Source: Demequina globuliformis | Lineage (GTDB): Bacteria; Actinomycetota; Actinomycetes; Actinomycetales; Demequinaceae | NCBI RefSeq assembly: GCF_000975155.1 | Contig: NZ_BBRG01000001.1 | Span: 1,595,647-1,659,646 of the forward strand | DNA: 64,000 nucleotides | Direction of reading: 5' to 3' | Shown here: positions 1 to 8,206 of the stretch, piece by piece | Position numbering within the stretch: the first letter of the stretch is position 1 | Layout of the letters: the number at the start of each line of letters is the position of its first letter | Translations under genes and position numbers: made by a program | Notes under the pieces: model-generated | What the model was told of the DNA's origin: nothing | Seen by the model: the letters and a program-made list of their open reading frames with translations, nothing else | Database searches by the model: none

Positions 1-1351
1 CCTTGAGACGGGCGAGGAGACAGATGACGTGGTCGGTGTCGCCGGCCGTGTCGTGTTCATTCGCAACACCGGCAAACTGTGCTTCGCGGCCGTCCAGGAC
101 GGCGCGGGTGAGCGCTTGCAGGTGATGTTGTCGCTCGCTGAGGTTGGTGAGGACTCCCTCGCGGCGTTCAAGGCTGATGTCGACTTGGGCGATCACCTCT
201 TCGCCAAGGGCCGGGCCATCAAGTCGCGTCGCGGCGAGGTGTCCGTGTTTGCCTCCGAGTGGGAGATTGCCGCGAAGGCGTTGCGACCGCTGCCGGTATT
301 GCACAAGGAACTGTCTGAAGAATCGCGAGTGCGTCAGCGCTACGTCGACCTCATTTCGCGGCCGTTGGCGCGCGACACCGTGCGCCACCGCGCGCACGTC
401 ATGCGTTCGCTGCGTGAATCGCTACACGGGCGCGGATTTATTGAGATCGAGACCCCCATGTTGCAGACCCAGCATGGAGGCGCGGCGGCCCGCCCGTTCG
501 TGACCCACATGAACGCATATGACATCGATTTGTACATGCGTATTGCGCCCGAACTGTTCTTGAAGCGCGCAGTCGTGGGCGGGATCGAAAAGGTCTTCGA
601 GATCAATCGCAATTTCCGCAACGAGGGCGCGGACTCCTCGCACTCGCCGGAGTTTTCGATGCTCGAGGCGTACGAGGCTTACGGCGATTACAACACCATG
701 GCTGCACTCACGCGCGACCTGATCCAGGGGGCCGCGACGGACGTCTTTGGTTCCACCACGGTCACGCTGGCTGACGGCGAAGAGTACGACCTTGGCGGGC
801 AGTGGGACGAGCTCACGATGTACGGCTCGCTTTCGGAGGCCATGGGCGAGGAAGTCACGCCGGCGACCTCCGTTGAGCAGTTGCTGGCGTGGTGCGACAA
901 GGCGGAAGTCTCGGTTGATCCCAAGCGGGCCAATCACGGCAAGCTTGTCGAGGAGCTGTGGGAGCACTTCGTCGGGGATGCCTTGACGGCGCCCACCTTC
1001 GTACGCGACTTTCCCGTAGAGACCAGCCCGTTGACGCGCGATCACCGCAGCCAGGACGGCATTGTCGAGAAATGGGACCTGTATGTGCGCGGCTTCGAGT
1101 TGGCGACCGCTTACTCGGAACTGGTGGACCCGGTCATTCAGCGTGAGCGCTTTGAGCAGCAGGCGCGCATGGCCGCGCTAGGCGATGATGAGGCGATGAA
1201 GCTCGACGAGGACTTCTTGACGGCCATGGAGTATGCGATGCCTCCTGCCGGTGGAATGGGAATGGGCATGGACCGGCTGCTGATGGCCATGACGGGGCTC
1301 GGCATTCGCGAGACCATCACCTTCCCGCTCGTGAAGCCGAGCGAGGACTAA
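1..1351 (+). CDS. lysS: Lysyl-tRNA synthetase, class II (5' end missing)
   Basis: Charges tRNA-Lys in the cytoplasm. The reading frame is open from base 2, so the gene begins upstream of the window; 449 residues are visible of the roughly 500 usual for the family, lacking part of the N-terminal OB-fold anticodon-binding domain. Class II features are seen in order: the end of the OB fold ([18 protein letters not shown]), the motif-2 loop [20 protein letters not shown], and motif 3 as [15 protein letters not shown] near the C-terminus. The TAA stop overlaps the ATG of the next small gene (TAATG), suggesting translational coupling. The lysS-lsr2 order is common in Actinobacteria. Confidence 0.95.
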   Translation, partial: LETGEETDDVVGVAGRVVFIRNTGKLCFAAVQDGAGERLQVMLSLAEVGEDSLAAFKADVDLGDHLFAKGRAIKSRRGEVSVFASEWEIAAKALRPLPVLHKELSEESRVRQRYVDLISRPLARDTVRHRAHVMRSLRESLHGRGFIEIETPMLQTQHGGAAARPFVTHMNAYDIDLYMRIAPELFLKRAVVGGIEKVFEINRNFRNEGADSSHSPEFSMLEAYEAYGDYNTMAALTRDLIQGAATDVFGSTTVTLADGEEYDLGGQWDELTMYGSLSEAMGEEVTPATSVEQLLAWCDKAEVSVDPKRANHGKLVEELWEHFVGDALTAPTFVRDFPVETSPLTRDHRSQDGIVEKWDLYVRGFELATAYSELVDPVIQRERFEQQARMAALGDDEAMKLDEDFLTAMEYAMPPAGGMGMGMDRLLMAMTGLGIRETITFPLVKPSED

Positions 1352-1560
1352 TGCCTACGTGGCAGGCCGTCGCGATCGGCATCATTCCATCCATTGGCGT
1401 AGGGCTCGTTTTCTGGTTCGCGATGCGCGCTGTGGTGCGGGCAGACCGCAACGAGCGCGCGGCATTGGCGAGGGCCGATGCCGAGGCGGCTACGGTGGCA
1501 GATGTGGCACCTTCGCGCGGGGCCTCTGAGGCCGACTCCGAATCTTCCGCGCCACGCTAA
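1351..1560 (+). CDS. Small single-pass membrane protein, unknown function
   Basis: A 69-residue protein of unknown role. Residues about 5-27 form one hydrophobic segment (AVAIGIIPSIGVGLVFWFAM), followed by a charged, Ala-rich cytoplasmic-type tail with many Arg and Glu/Asp residues. Its ATG shares a base with the lysS stop, so it is probably co-translated with lysS. The tail carries one copy (1472-1481) of the over-represented decamer described in the findings. I recognise no domain. It could be a dispensable lysS-linked peptide, but its codon use matches its neighbours and the start overlap argues that it is real. Confidence 0.65.
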   Translation: MPTWQAVAIGIIPSIGVGLVFWFAMRAVVRADRNERAALARADAEAATVADVAPSRGASEADSESSAPR

Positions 1561-1680
1561 TCTGGCTTTCGTATTCCCGCACATCTGGTGGGGAATGAAT
1601 CCCCGGCAGAATTTGTCTTATTGACGAATTCGGTAGCGGCATGTGACGCTATTGCCAGTCCCTACAGAAAAGGAAAGCAG

Positions 1681-1992
1681 ATGGCGCAGAAGGTACAGGT
1701 CGTTCTCGTTGATGATATTGATGGTGGCGATGCATCGCAGACCGTCAGTTTCGCCATTGACGGAACCTCCTACGAGATTGATCTGAATGACGCCCACGCC
1801 GCTGAGTTGCGCGATGCGCTGCAGCCGTGGATTGCGGTCGCGCGCAAGACGTCCACCCGCCGCGCCGCTAGCCGTGGCCGCCGCGAGGACACCGGCAAGA
1901 TCCGCGCGTGGGCGAAGGCCAACGGCTTCGACGTTTCCGAGCGCGGCCGCATTTCTGCTCAGGTGCGCGAGGCATACGCCAAGGCACACTAA
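1681..1992 (+). CDS. lsr2: Lsr2 nucleoid-associated protein (xenogeneic silencer)
   Basis: A 103-residue Lsr2, an H-NS-like protein that bridges AT-rich DNA and silences acquired or stress genes. The N-terminal dimerisation domain (MAQKVQVVLVDDIDGG, residues 1-60) and the C-terminal AT-hook-like DNA-binding domain with the RGR core (FDVSERGRISAQVREAY) are both intact. The ATG at 1681 is preferred over an in-frame ATG at 1588 because it has an AAAGGAAAG ribosome site just upstream and matches the family N-terminus. The 120-bp leader (1561-1680) is richer in A and T than the surroundings and contains TTGACG at 1621, compatible with autoregulation by Lsr2, which is inference. The stop codon lies within a GC-rich hairpin (1992-2009). 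Confidence 0.95.
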   Translation: MAQKVQVVLVDDIDGGDASQTVSFAIDGTSYEIDLNDAHAAELRDALQPWIAVARKTSTRRAASRGRREDTGKIRAWAKANGFDVSERGRISAQVREAYAKAH

Positions 1993-2031
1993 GGCCGCGT
2001 GCGCGGCCTGCGCACACCCCAGATGTGAGAC

Positions 2032-2069
2032 GCAGACGGCTCCGCACCCTCAGGTGCGGGGCCGTCTGC
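2032..2069 (+). terminator. Strong hairpin downstream of lsr2
   Basis: Arms GCAGACGGC-T-CCGCACC (from 2032) and GGTGCGG-G-GCCGTCTGC (to 2069) enclose a CTCA loop. A smaller hairpin AGGCCGCG/CGCGGCCT precedes it at 1992-2009. There is no T tract, so it could be a weak terminator or an mRNA 3'-end stabiliser; the next gene starts only 20 bases later. Confidence 0.5.
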
Positions 2070-2088
2070 ATGAGTCAGGAGAAGGACC

Positions 2089-3171
2089 ATGAGCGAGACG
2101 GTCGAGCAAGCAGCGGTGTGGTGGGGCACGTACCCCGAGGCCGGACTGGGCACCCCCACAGGGACGGGGGAGGGCCTGTGGCGTCAAAGTGCAGCTGACG
2201 CGAAGCAGGTGCTCGAGCTGCCGGCGCCGTCCTTTATGGTCCCGCACCCCTCCCTTCCCCTGATCTATGCGGCAAGCGAAGAGGAGTACTCGGTTCTCCA
2301 TGTGCTCGACGTGAGCGACCCTGACTCGCCGCGGATTGTGGGCTCCGTGGGAACGCGCAGCGCGGGCGCCTGCCACGTCCTATTGGCCCCGGACGCCCGC
2401 ACCCTCTACGTCAGCCACTACACCTCCGGAACTCTCGTCGTCGTGTCCGTCGGCGAGGACGGCCACTTCTTGTCGGATGAGCCCACTCAGGTCTTTGGGC
2501 ACGAGGGATCCGGACCGCGCACCGACCGCCAGGACGCCCCTCACGCGCACTTCGCGGGTCTGGGGCCGGGCGGACACCACGTCCTGGTTGCCGATTTGGG
2601 CACGGACGAGCTCCGCCGCTACGCGCTGCGCCCCGACGGTCTGCTCGACGACCATGGCGTCGCCGCGACGCTCCCCGGGGGCTCGGGCCCACGGCACTTC
2701 GTTGTCGACGGGTCCATGCTGTACGTCGCCTGCGAACTCACGGGCGCCGTCGCGACCCTGAGATGGGACGGCGCGAGCGGCACCGCAGAGGTGATCGCGC
2801 AGGTTCCCGCCACGACCGCCCTGCCCCGCACGGCCGACGAGAACTATCCGTCCCACATTCTCCTCCACGCGGGCACCGTGCTTGTGGGGGTCCGCGGGGC
2901 GGACGTGATCGCCGTCCACGACCTCAGCCCCGAGGGCGAACTGCGCTACCGCAACGCCATCGATGCCGGACACTGGCCGCGCCACTTCGCAGTGATCGAG
3001 GACCGCGTTCACGTGGGCGCGGAGCGTGGTCACGAGGTGCGCACCCTTGCCCTGGCGGATGTGCTGAGCGTCGCGCCCGAGTCCCAGGTTGGCGAGATCG
3101 TGAATCTTCCCCATGCATCGGCCCCGCTGCCAAGTCCGGCGTTCGTCATGGCGCCGGTGCCCGCCCACTAG
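2089..3171 (+). CDS. Lactonase-family seven-bladed beta-propeller (6-phosphogluconolactonase-like)
   Basis: A 360-residue cytoplasmic protein (no signal peptide) of the YbhE/Pgl lactonase type, which in the characterised members hydrolyses 6-phosphogluconolactone in the pentose phosphate pathway. Typical blade sequences recur: YAASEEEYSVLHVLDVSD, LYVSHYTSGTLVVVSV, the conserved HAHFAGLGPGGHHVLVADLG, GPRHFVVDGSMLYVACEL, and a final WPRHFAVIEDRVHVGAERG. Length matches the family. The start is an ATG with AGAAGGA upstream. Adjacent gpmA gives a central-carbon context, but the substrate of propeller lactonases varies and cannot be settled from sequence. Confidence 0.8.
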   Translation: MSETVEQAAVWWGTYPEAGLGTPTGTGEGLWRQSAADAKQVLELPAPSFMVPHPSLPLIYAASEEEYSVLHVLDVSDPDSPRIVGSVGTRSAGACHVLLAPDARTLYVSHYTSGTLVVVSVGEDGHFLSDEPTQVFGHEGSGPRTDRQDAPHAHFAGLGPGGHHVLVADLGTDELRRYALRPDGLLDDHGVAATLPGGSGPRHFVVDGSMLYVACELTGAVATLRWDGASGTAEVIAQVPATTALPRTADENYPSHILLHAGTVLVGVRGADVIAVHDLSPEGELRYRNAIDAGHWPRHFAVIEDRVHVGAERGHEVRTLALADVLSVAPESQVGEIVNLPHASAPLPSPAFVMAPVPAH

Positions 3172-3245
3172 AGCGAGCATCGTCCCTCCCAGGCCAGTGC
3201 CAAGGTCCCACTCGCCGCGCGGGCGAACGGCGATAGGCTGAAGCC

Positions 3246-3989
3246 ATGACCTACACACTGATCCTGCTCCGCCACGGCGAGAGCGAGTGGAACGCGAAGA
3301 ACCTGTTCACCGGCTGGGTGGACGTCGAGCTCAACGAAAAGGGTTGGGGTGAGGCCAAGCGCGGCGGCGAGTTGCTCAAGGCCGAAGGCGTCCTGCCTGA
3401 CGTCGTCCACACGTCCCTGCTGCGCCGCGCGATCATGACCGCGAACCTGGCGCTCGACGCCGCGGACCGTCACTGGATCCCCGTCAAGCGCGACTGGCGT
3501 CTCAACGAGCGTCACTACGGCGACCTGCAGGGCAAGAACAAGGCAGAGACCCTCGAGCAGTTCGGCGAGGAGCAGTTCATGACGTGGCGCCGCTCATACG
3601 ACGTGCCACCGCCCGTCATCTCCGACGACAACCAGTACTCGCAGGAAGGTGACCCGCGCTACGCGGGCGAGCCAACCCCCAAGACTGAGTGCCTCAAGGA
3701 CGTGCTTGAGCGCGCGCTGCCGTACTGGGAGTCGGACGTGGTGCCGGACCTCAAGGCAGGAAAGACCGTCATGGTCGCCGCTCACGGTAACTCGCTGCGC
3801 GCGATCATCAAGCATCTCGACGGCATTGCCGACGACGACATCGTTGGCGTCAATGTGCCCACCGGTATTCCGCTTGTGTACGAACTCGACGAGGAGACCC
3901 TCAAGCCCATCAAGGCCGGCGGAACCTACCTCGACGCGGACGCTGCGGCTGCCGCCATCCAGGCTGTCGCGAACCAGGGCAAGAAGTAG
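3246..3989 (+). CDS. gpmA: 2,3-bisphosphoglycerate-dependent phosphoglycerate mutase
   Basis: Interconverts 3- and 2-phosphoglycerate in glycolysis and gluconeogenesis. A 247-residue histidine-phosphatase-superfamily enzyme with the catalytic RHGESEWN motif (residues 9-16), the dPGM-specific [14 protein letters not shown] and [12 protein letters not shown] segments, and the second histidine in [15 protein letters not shown]. Length is normal. In mycobacteria gpm1 also sits beside senX3-regX3, as here. A 17-bp perfect inverted repeat follows the gene and separates it from convergent phoU. Confidence 0.96.
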   Translation: MTYTLILLRHGESEWNAKNLFTGWVDVELNEKGWGEAKRGGELLKAEGVLPDVVHTSLLRRAIMTANLALDAADRHWIPVKRDWRLNERHYGDLQGKNKAETLEQFGEEQFMTWRRSYDVPPPVISDDNQYSQEGDPRYAGEPTPKTECLKDVLERALPYWESDVVPDLKAGKTVMVAAHGNSLRAIIKHLDGIADDDIVGVNVPTGIPLVYELDEETLKPIKAGGTYLDADAAAAAIQAVANQGKK

Positions 3990-4001
3990 CCCCACGCGCA
4001 C

Positions 4002-4040
4002 CAAGGGCGCCCATCTCCTGCGTGGAGATGGGCGCCCTTG
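4002..4040. terminator. Bidirectional hairpin between gpmA and phoU
   Basis: Perfect 17-bp arms (CAAGGGCGCCCATCTCC and its complement) with a five-base loop, placed between two converging genes. No T run follows on either strand, as is frequent in very GC-rich genomes. Confidence 0.8.
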
Positions 4041-4067
4041 CGCGTCAGGTGAGGCCGGTCTGAGGCG

Positions 4068-4727
4068 TCAGAAGCGCGCTCGAGAGCCCGTGTGGTCGCC
4101 GGTCACCAAGTAGACAATCTGGCGTGAAACCGCCACGGCGTGGTCGCCAAAGCGCTCGAAGAAGCGAGCGAGCAAGGCGATGTCGAGCGTCTCCTGGACC
4201 GAGCCGGAGTAGCCCGACTCCAGGAGCGTCTTGTACGACGCGGAGTGCAGATCGTCGAGTTCGTCGTCGTCGGAGACGATGCCAGCGGCGACGTTGAGGT
4301 CGCGGTTCTCGAGCAGCGAGGCCACCTCACCAGCGGCGCGCTTGGCCGCCTCCGTCATCCCAGTGATGATCTCGCGGTGGCCCTCGGGAATGGCGCTGTC
4401 CGGGTAGGCACGGCGCGCGGCCTCGGCAATGTGCTGCGCAAGGTCACCCATGCGCTCAAGCGAAGCGGAGATGCGTAGCGACGAGATGATGGTGCGCAGG
4501 TCCAGGCCAACGGGCTGCTGTTGGGCAATGAGCAGGACGCAGCGCTCGTCCACGGTGGCCTCGAGCTCGTCGAGCTTCACGTCGTCGGCAATGACCTTTT
4601 GGGCCAATTCGACGTTCTGCTCCAGCAGGGCTTGAGAGGCGCGGGTGATCGCGGACTCGACGTGGTGGCTCATGGTGATGAGATCGCCGGCAAGTTCCGA
4701 CATCTCTGCGGTGAAAATCGTGCGCAT
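4068..4727 (-). CDS. phoU: Phosphate transport system regulator PhoU
   Basis: A 219-residue PhoU/PhoY protein that couples the Pst transporter to the SenX3-RegX3 two-component system and keeps the regulon off when phosphate is plentiful. Two tandem PhoU helical bundles are visible, each with the metal-binding ExxxD signature: LERMGDLAQHIAEAAR around residue 75 and FERFGDHAVAVSRQIV near the C-terminus. The gene is transcribed away from senX3; the 145-bp gap holds a PHO-box-like repeat oriented toward phoU, implying that phoU is itself induced by phosphate starvation. Confidence 0.95.
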   Translation of the reverse strand: MRTIFTAEMSELAGDLITMSHHVESAITRASQALLEQNVELAQKVIADDVKLDELEATVDERCVLLIAQQQPVGLDLRTIISSLRISASLERMGDLAQHIAEAARRAYPDSAIPEGHREIITGMTEAAKRAAGEVASLLENRDLNVAAGIVSDDDELDDLHSASYKTLLESGYSGSVQETLDIALLARFFERFGDHAVAVSRQIVYLVTGDHTGSRARF

Positions 4728-4802
4728 GACTCTCCTCTAAGGCTGTTGCGTCGTCCCTAGTGTGGCACCGCTCATCGCTTTGCACCCAAGTAAGCGGCAC
4801 AC

Positions 4803-4845
4803 AATCGGTAAACATCGAGTGACCAATGGGAAACTTTGGGTGAAC
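4803..4845 (-). promoter_or_regulatory. PHO-box-like direct repeats between phoU and senX3
   Basis: Read on the minus strand from 4845, four GTTCACC-like units follow one another at 10-11-base spacing: GTTCACCCAAA, GTTTCCCATT, GGTCACTCGAT, GTTTACCGATT. This is the arrangement bound by PhoP/RegX3-type response regulators in Streptomyces and mycobacteria. The site ends 28 bases before the senX3 start and lies about 75 bases upstream of phoU, so it could control both. Confidence 0.7.
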
Positions 4846-4872
4846 TCGCGCCAGCGTCGATACTGTGACCAC

Positions 4873-5985
4873 ATGACCCCCGAGATCTGGCTAGCCGCCG
4901 CCATCGGACTAGCGGTGGGCGCCACGGTGGCTGCCGTGGTGATGTACTCGCGCCGCGACGCGCAGGACAGTTCGGGAACTCTCATTCCGCACCGCACCCG
5001 CGAGGTGCTATCCGCGCTGCAGTCGGGAACCATGGTCGTGCGGCGGGACCGGCGATCGGGTTTCTCGAACCCCACGGCCGCTGCGCTCGGCGTAGCGCGT
5101 CCTGACGGTGCGCTCCACCCGGGAGTGGCGGATCTCGCGGAGGCGGCATGGGCAGCCGGCAGGCCCGTCGAAGACGAGGTCGTGGTGAACCGCGGAGTGC
5201 TGGGAGTGTCGACGATCGTTCACGTGCGCGTCACCCCCTTGGGCGATGAACTTGCCCTCGCGATCGCGAACGACAACACCGAGCAGCGCGCGGCCGAACA
5301 GACCCGGCGCGAGTTCGCCGTCAACGTGTCGCACGAGCTCAAGACGCCTGTGGGCGCGTTGTCCCTCCTCGCGGAGACCATCCAGGACAACGCCGAAGAC
5401 ACGGAGATGGTCAGAGACTTCTCCAAGAAGATCCGCAAGGAGACGCGGCGCTTGGCCAAGCTGATCCAGGAAATCATCGAGATTTCCCGCATCCAGGGCG
5501 GCGAGTCCGTGCTCGAATACGAGGTGGTCCCGCTTGAGGGCGTGGTCGCCGAGGTCGTCGAGGGAGCCCAGATCGCTGCGGAGGCACGCAGTCTCACGCT
5601 CGTGGCAGATGTCGCTGCTACGCCGTCGGTCATGGGCGACCGCGATCTGCTGGTCATGGCCCTGCGCAACTTGGTCGACAACGCGATCAACTACTCGGAT
5701 ACCGGCTCGCACGTGACGGTGTCGCTCACGGCCGAGGGCGAGGTCGCTGAACTCAAGGTAATCGACGCCGGCATCGGCATCTCGAAAGAAAACCAAGAGC
5801 GCATCTTTGAGCGCTTCTACCGGGCAGATCCCGCGCGGTCGCGTGAGACCGGTGGCACCGGTTTGGGTCTGTCGATCGTCAAGCACGTGGTCTTGCAACA
5901 TTCGGGGGTCGTGGACGTGTGGTCCAAGCCCACCGTGGGATCCACCTTCACCGTTCGTCTCACCACTCACCAGGAGGAGCAATGA
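4873..5985 (+). CDS. senX3: Phosphate-sensing histidine kinase SenX3
   Basis: A 370-residue membrane histidine kinase that phosphorylates RegX3. It has one N-terminal membrane segment (IWLAAAIGLAVGATVAAVVM), a PAS-like region (about 40-140), a HisKA domain with the phospho-acceptor histidine in VNVSHELKTPVGAL, and an HATPase domain with the N box NLVDNAINYSD and G boxes DAGIGI and GTGLGLSIVKH. An in-frame ATG at 4762 would lengthen it by 37 residues and run through the PHO box; MTPEIW at 4873 matches the family start better, although no clear ribosome site precedes it. It overlaps regX3 by four bases (ATGA). Confidence 0.93.
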   Translation: MTPEIWLAAAIGLAVGATVAAVVMYSRRDAQDSSGTLIPHRTREVLSALQSGTMVVRRDRRSGFSNPTAAALGVARPDGALHPGVADLAEAAWAAGRPVEDEVVVNRGVLGVSTIVHVRVTPLGDELALAIANDNTEQRAAEQTRREFAVNVSHELKTPVGALSLLAETIQDNAEDTEMVRDFSKKIRKETRRLAKLIQEIIEISRIQGGESVLEYEVVPLEGVVAEVVEGAQIAAEARSLTLVADVAATPSVMGDRDLLVMALRNLVDNAINYSDTGSHVTVSLTAEGEVAELKVIDAGIGISKENQERIFERFYRADPARSRETGGTGLGLSIVKHVVLQHSGVVDVWSKPTVGSTFTVRLTTHQEEQ

Positions 5986-6677
5986 CCGAGGCGCGCATTC
6001 TCGTCGTCGAGGACGAGGAGTCGTACCGCGACTCCCTGAAGTATCTGCTGCGGCGCGAGGGATTTGACGTCCTGCTCGCGGAGAACGGTCAGCAGGGCGT
6101 TGAGGCCTTTGCCAGGGATGGGGCAGATGTGGTGCTACTCGACCTCATGCTGCCGCGGATGTCGGGCACCGAGGTATTCCGGGAGATTCGCGAACGTTCC
6201 AACGTGCCCATCATCATGGTGACCGCAAAGGACGACCAGGTCGACAAGATCATCGGCCTGGAACTGGGAGCCGACGACTATGTCACCAAGCCGTATAGCG
6301 CCCGGGAGCTGGTGGCCCGCATCCGTGCCGTCCTGCGCCGCCACGGCGCTGGGGCAACGGACATGCCTGATGAGCCCGAGCGACTCACGGTGGCGGGAAT
6401 CACGATGGACCCCGAGCGGCTGTCGGTGGCGCGCGGCGATGACGTGCAGAACCTGCCGCCCAAGGAGTTCGCGCTGCTGCACCTGCTGGCTCAGAACGCG
6501 GGCCGCGTCCTGCCCCGTCAGGTCATCATCGACCGCGTCTGGGGAGCGGACTACTTTGGCGACACGAAGACGCTCGACGTGCACATTAAGCGCTTGCGCG
6601 GACGCATCGAGGAAGACCCCTCACACCCCGTCCTCATCCAGACGGTGCGCGGCGTCGGCTACACGTTCGAGGCCTAG
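5982..6677 (+). CDS. regX3: Phosphate response regulator RegX3 (OmpR/PhoB family)
   Basis: A 231-residue response regulator activating the phosphate-starvation regulon. The receiver domain shows the acidic pair VEDEE, the phospho-acceptor aspartate in VVLLDLMLPRMSG and the lysine in DDYVTKPYSARELVARIRAV; the C-terminal winged helix shows LPPKEFALLHLLAQNAGR and DVHIKRLRGRIE. Its ATG overlaps the senX3 stop and has a strong AGGAGGAG ribosome site at 5972-5979. It probably binds the PHO-box-like repeats at 4803-4845 and 6837-6869. Confidence 0.95.
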   Translation: MTEARILVVEDEESYRDSLKYLLRREGFDVLLAENGQQGVEAFARDGADVVLLDLMLPRMSGTEVFREIRERSNVPIIMVTAKDDQVDKIIGLELGADDYVTKPYSARELVARIRAVLRRHGAGATDMPDEPERLTVAGITMDPERLSVARGDDVQNLPPKEFALLHLLAQNAGRVLPRQVIIDRVWGADYFGDTKTLDVHIKRLRGRIEEDPSHPVLIQTVRGVGYTFEA

Positions 6678-6691
6678 CCCCCGCCCCTTCC

Positions 6692-6753
6692 CGCCACATG
6701 GCTCCATTTCGCTGTCATAGCTAGCTATCACAGCGAAATGGAGCCATGTGGCG
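6692..6753. repeat. Dispersed nested palindrome, copy A (most symmetrical)
   Basis: A 62-bp inverted repeat with 31-base arms and one mismatch (position 25 of each arm). Each arm starts CGCCACATGGCTCCATTTCG and continues CTGT. It lies 15 bases after the regX3 stop, before the pstS regulatory region. No T tract follows, so it is not a normal terminator. It belongs to the same family as the elements at 11171, 26464, 48691 and 52483. Confidence 0.9.
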
Positions 6754-6836
6754 TGGGTGGGCGAGCCCAAACTGGGGCTGTGATGCCCCGGTGACCCGGG
6801 CATCGGCCCGATGCGCCCGTCCAGTACCGCTGCCGT

Positions 6837-6869
6837 GTTTACCTAACGTTCACCCCATATTCAGTTATC
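6837..6869 (+). promoter_or_regulatory. PHO-box-like direct repeats upstream of pstS
   Basis: Three contiguous 11-base units, GTTTACCTAAC, GTTCACCCCAT and ATTCAGTTATC, match the GTTCACC half-site used by actinobacterial PhoP/RegX3. The site is about 100 bases upstream of the pstS start codon, a suitable place for activation by RegX3. Confidence 0.75.
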
Positions 6870-6969
6870 CCCCTTGGTGGCGTTACCTGCCGTCCCTACG
6901 TTGGAACACGTCCGGCAGACAGCCGGCAGTCCCTGAATCTTCTTTGATCTACAAGTGAGGACCATCACT

Positions 6970-8115
6970 GTGAAGCTCATGAACCGCACCGGAGCCGTTG
7001 TCTCGGCCGCCGCGCTGACCTTCGCCCTGGCCGCTTGCTCGCCTTCCAACGAGCAGACCGACGAGCCGGCCGAGTCGACCGCAGGCGCAACCTCCGCTGA
7101 GGAGACCACCGAGGCCGCATCGCTCTCGGGCAACCTGCAGGGCGCCGGCGCCTCATCGCAGGAGTCCGGCATGGACGCCTGGCGCGCCGAGTTCCAGAAC
7201 GCCAACCCCGACGTCACCGTGGGCTACGACCCGGTCGGCTCCGGCGGTGGCATTGAGCAGTTCCTGTCGGGCGCCGTGCCCTTCGCCGGCTCCGACGGCC
7301 TGCTGGACGACTCCGAGTACGCGCAGGCAGTCGAGCGTTGCGCCGGTGAGGGTGGCGCTTACCACCTGCCCATGTACATCTCGCCTGTCGCGGTGATGTT
7401 CAACCTCGAGGGCGTCGAGACGCTGAACATGGACGCGGCCACGATCGCGAACATCTTCGACGGCAAGATCACCACCTGGGACGACGAGGCCATCGCGTCG
7501 CAGAACGAGGGCGTCGAGCTCCCCTCCGACACCATCACGGTCGTCTACCGCTCCGACTCCTCGGGCACCTCCGAGAACTTCACGGACTACCTTGAGCAGG
7601 CAGCGGACGGCGCATGGCCGTACGAGGCTTCCAAGGAGTTCCAGACCGCAGCCAACCAGTCCGTTGGCTCGGACGGTACGTCCGCAGTGGTGGACACGGT
7701 GACCTCGACCTCCGGCGCCATTGGCTACGCTGACGCCTCGCGCGCTGCCGGTCTCGGTACCGTCGCCGTGAAGGTCGGCGAAGAGTACGTGCCCTTCTCG
7801 CCGGAGGCCGCCGCGAACATCGTCGCCGCATCGCCCCTGGCAGACAACGCCAACGGTGAGAACGACCTCGCATACGCGATCGACCGCACCACCACCGACT
7901 CGTCGGCCTACCCGCTGACCCTGGTCTCGTACCACATCGTCTGCTCGCAGTACGAGGACGAGGCCGAGCGCATGCTGGTCACCGAGTTCGAGAAGTTCGT
8001 TGCTTCCCCCGAGGGCCAGCAGGCCGCAGCCGGCGCCGCCGGTTCCGCCCCGCTGACCGCGGAGCTGTCGGAGCAGATCACGTCGATCCTCGACGGAATC
8101 GCCTCCAACGCCTAA
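6970..8115 (+). CDS. pstS: Phosphate ABC transporter, substrate-binding lipoprotein PstS
   Basis: A 381-residue lipoprotein that captures phosphate outside the membrane for PstCAB. The signal peptide ends in the lipobox LAAC, followed by an acidic Ser/Thr-rich linker. Phosphate-binding loops are recognisable: GAGASSQESGMDAW, GSGGGIEQFLSG, YRSDSSGTSENFTDYL and NQSVGSDGTSAVV. The start is taken as GTG at 6970, which has GAGGA eight bases upstream; an in-frame GTG at 6955 would consume that ribosome site. First gene of pstSCAB; the hairpin after it probably limits read-through so that the binding protein is made in excess. Confidence 0.95.
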   Translation: MKLMNRTGAVVSAAALTFALAACSPSNEQTDEPAESTAGATSAEETTEAASLSGNLQGAGASSQESGMDAWRAEFQNANPDVTVGYDPVGSGGGIEQFLSGAVPFAGSDGLLDDSEYAQAVERCAGEGGAYHLPMYISPVAVMFNLEGVETLNMDAATIANIFDGKITTWDDEAIASQNEGVELPSDTITVVYRSDSSGTSENFTDYLEQAADGAWPYEASKEFQTAANQSVGSDGTSAVVDTVTSTSGAIGYADASRAAGLGTVAVKVGEEYVPFSPEAAANIVAASPLADNANGENDLAYAIDRTTTDSSAYPLTLVSYHIVCSQYEDEAERMLVTEFEKFVASPEGQQAAAGAAGSAPLTAELSEQITSILDGIASNA

Positions 8116-8131
8116 GTCCACGGCACACCAC

Positions 8132-8167
8132 AGTGGTGGGCTCGCCCGGTAGGGTGGGCCCACCACT
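8132..8167 (+). terminator. Hairpin between pstS and pstC (partial terminator)
   Basis: Ten-base arms AGTGGTGGGC (8132-8141) and GCCCACCACT (8158-8167). Located in the only sizeable gap of the pst operon, where binding-protein genes commonly have a stabilising or attenuating stem-loop. No T tract, so this role is inferred. Confidence 0.5.
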
Positions 8168-8206
8168 TGCCATGACAGTGATCACAGAATTAAGGGAGAC
8201 CTACGC

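Noticed and set aside
2380..3258. A 292-codon open frame on the minus strand opposite the lactonase gene
   Set aside because: It is antisense to a clear protein family member, its sequence is the Arg/Ala/Gly-rich composition produced by GC-rich shadows, and it has no ribosome site or known domain.
6692..6753. Palindrome copy A as the regX3 terminator
   Set aside because: It is close to the stop codon and highly stable, but it recurs at unrelated sites, sometimes upstream of genes, and lacks a T run; it is better treated as a repeat family member.
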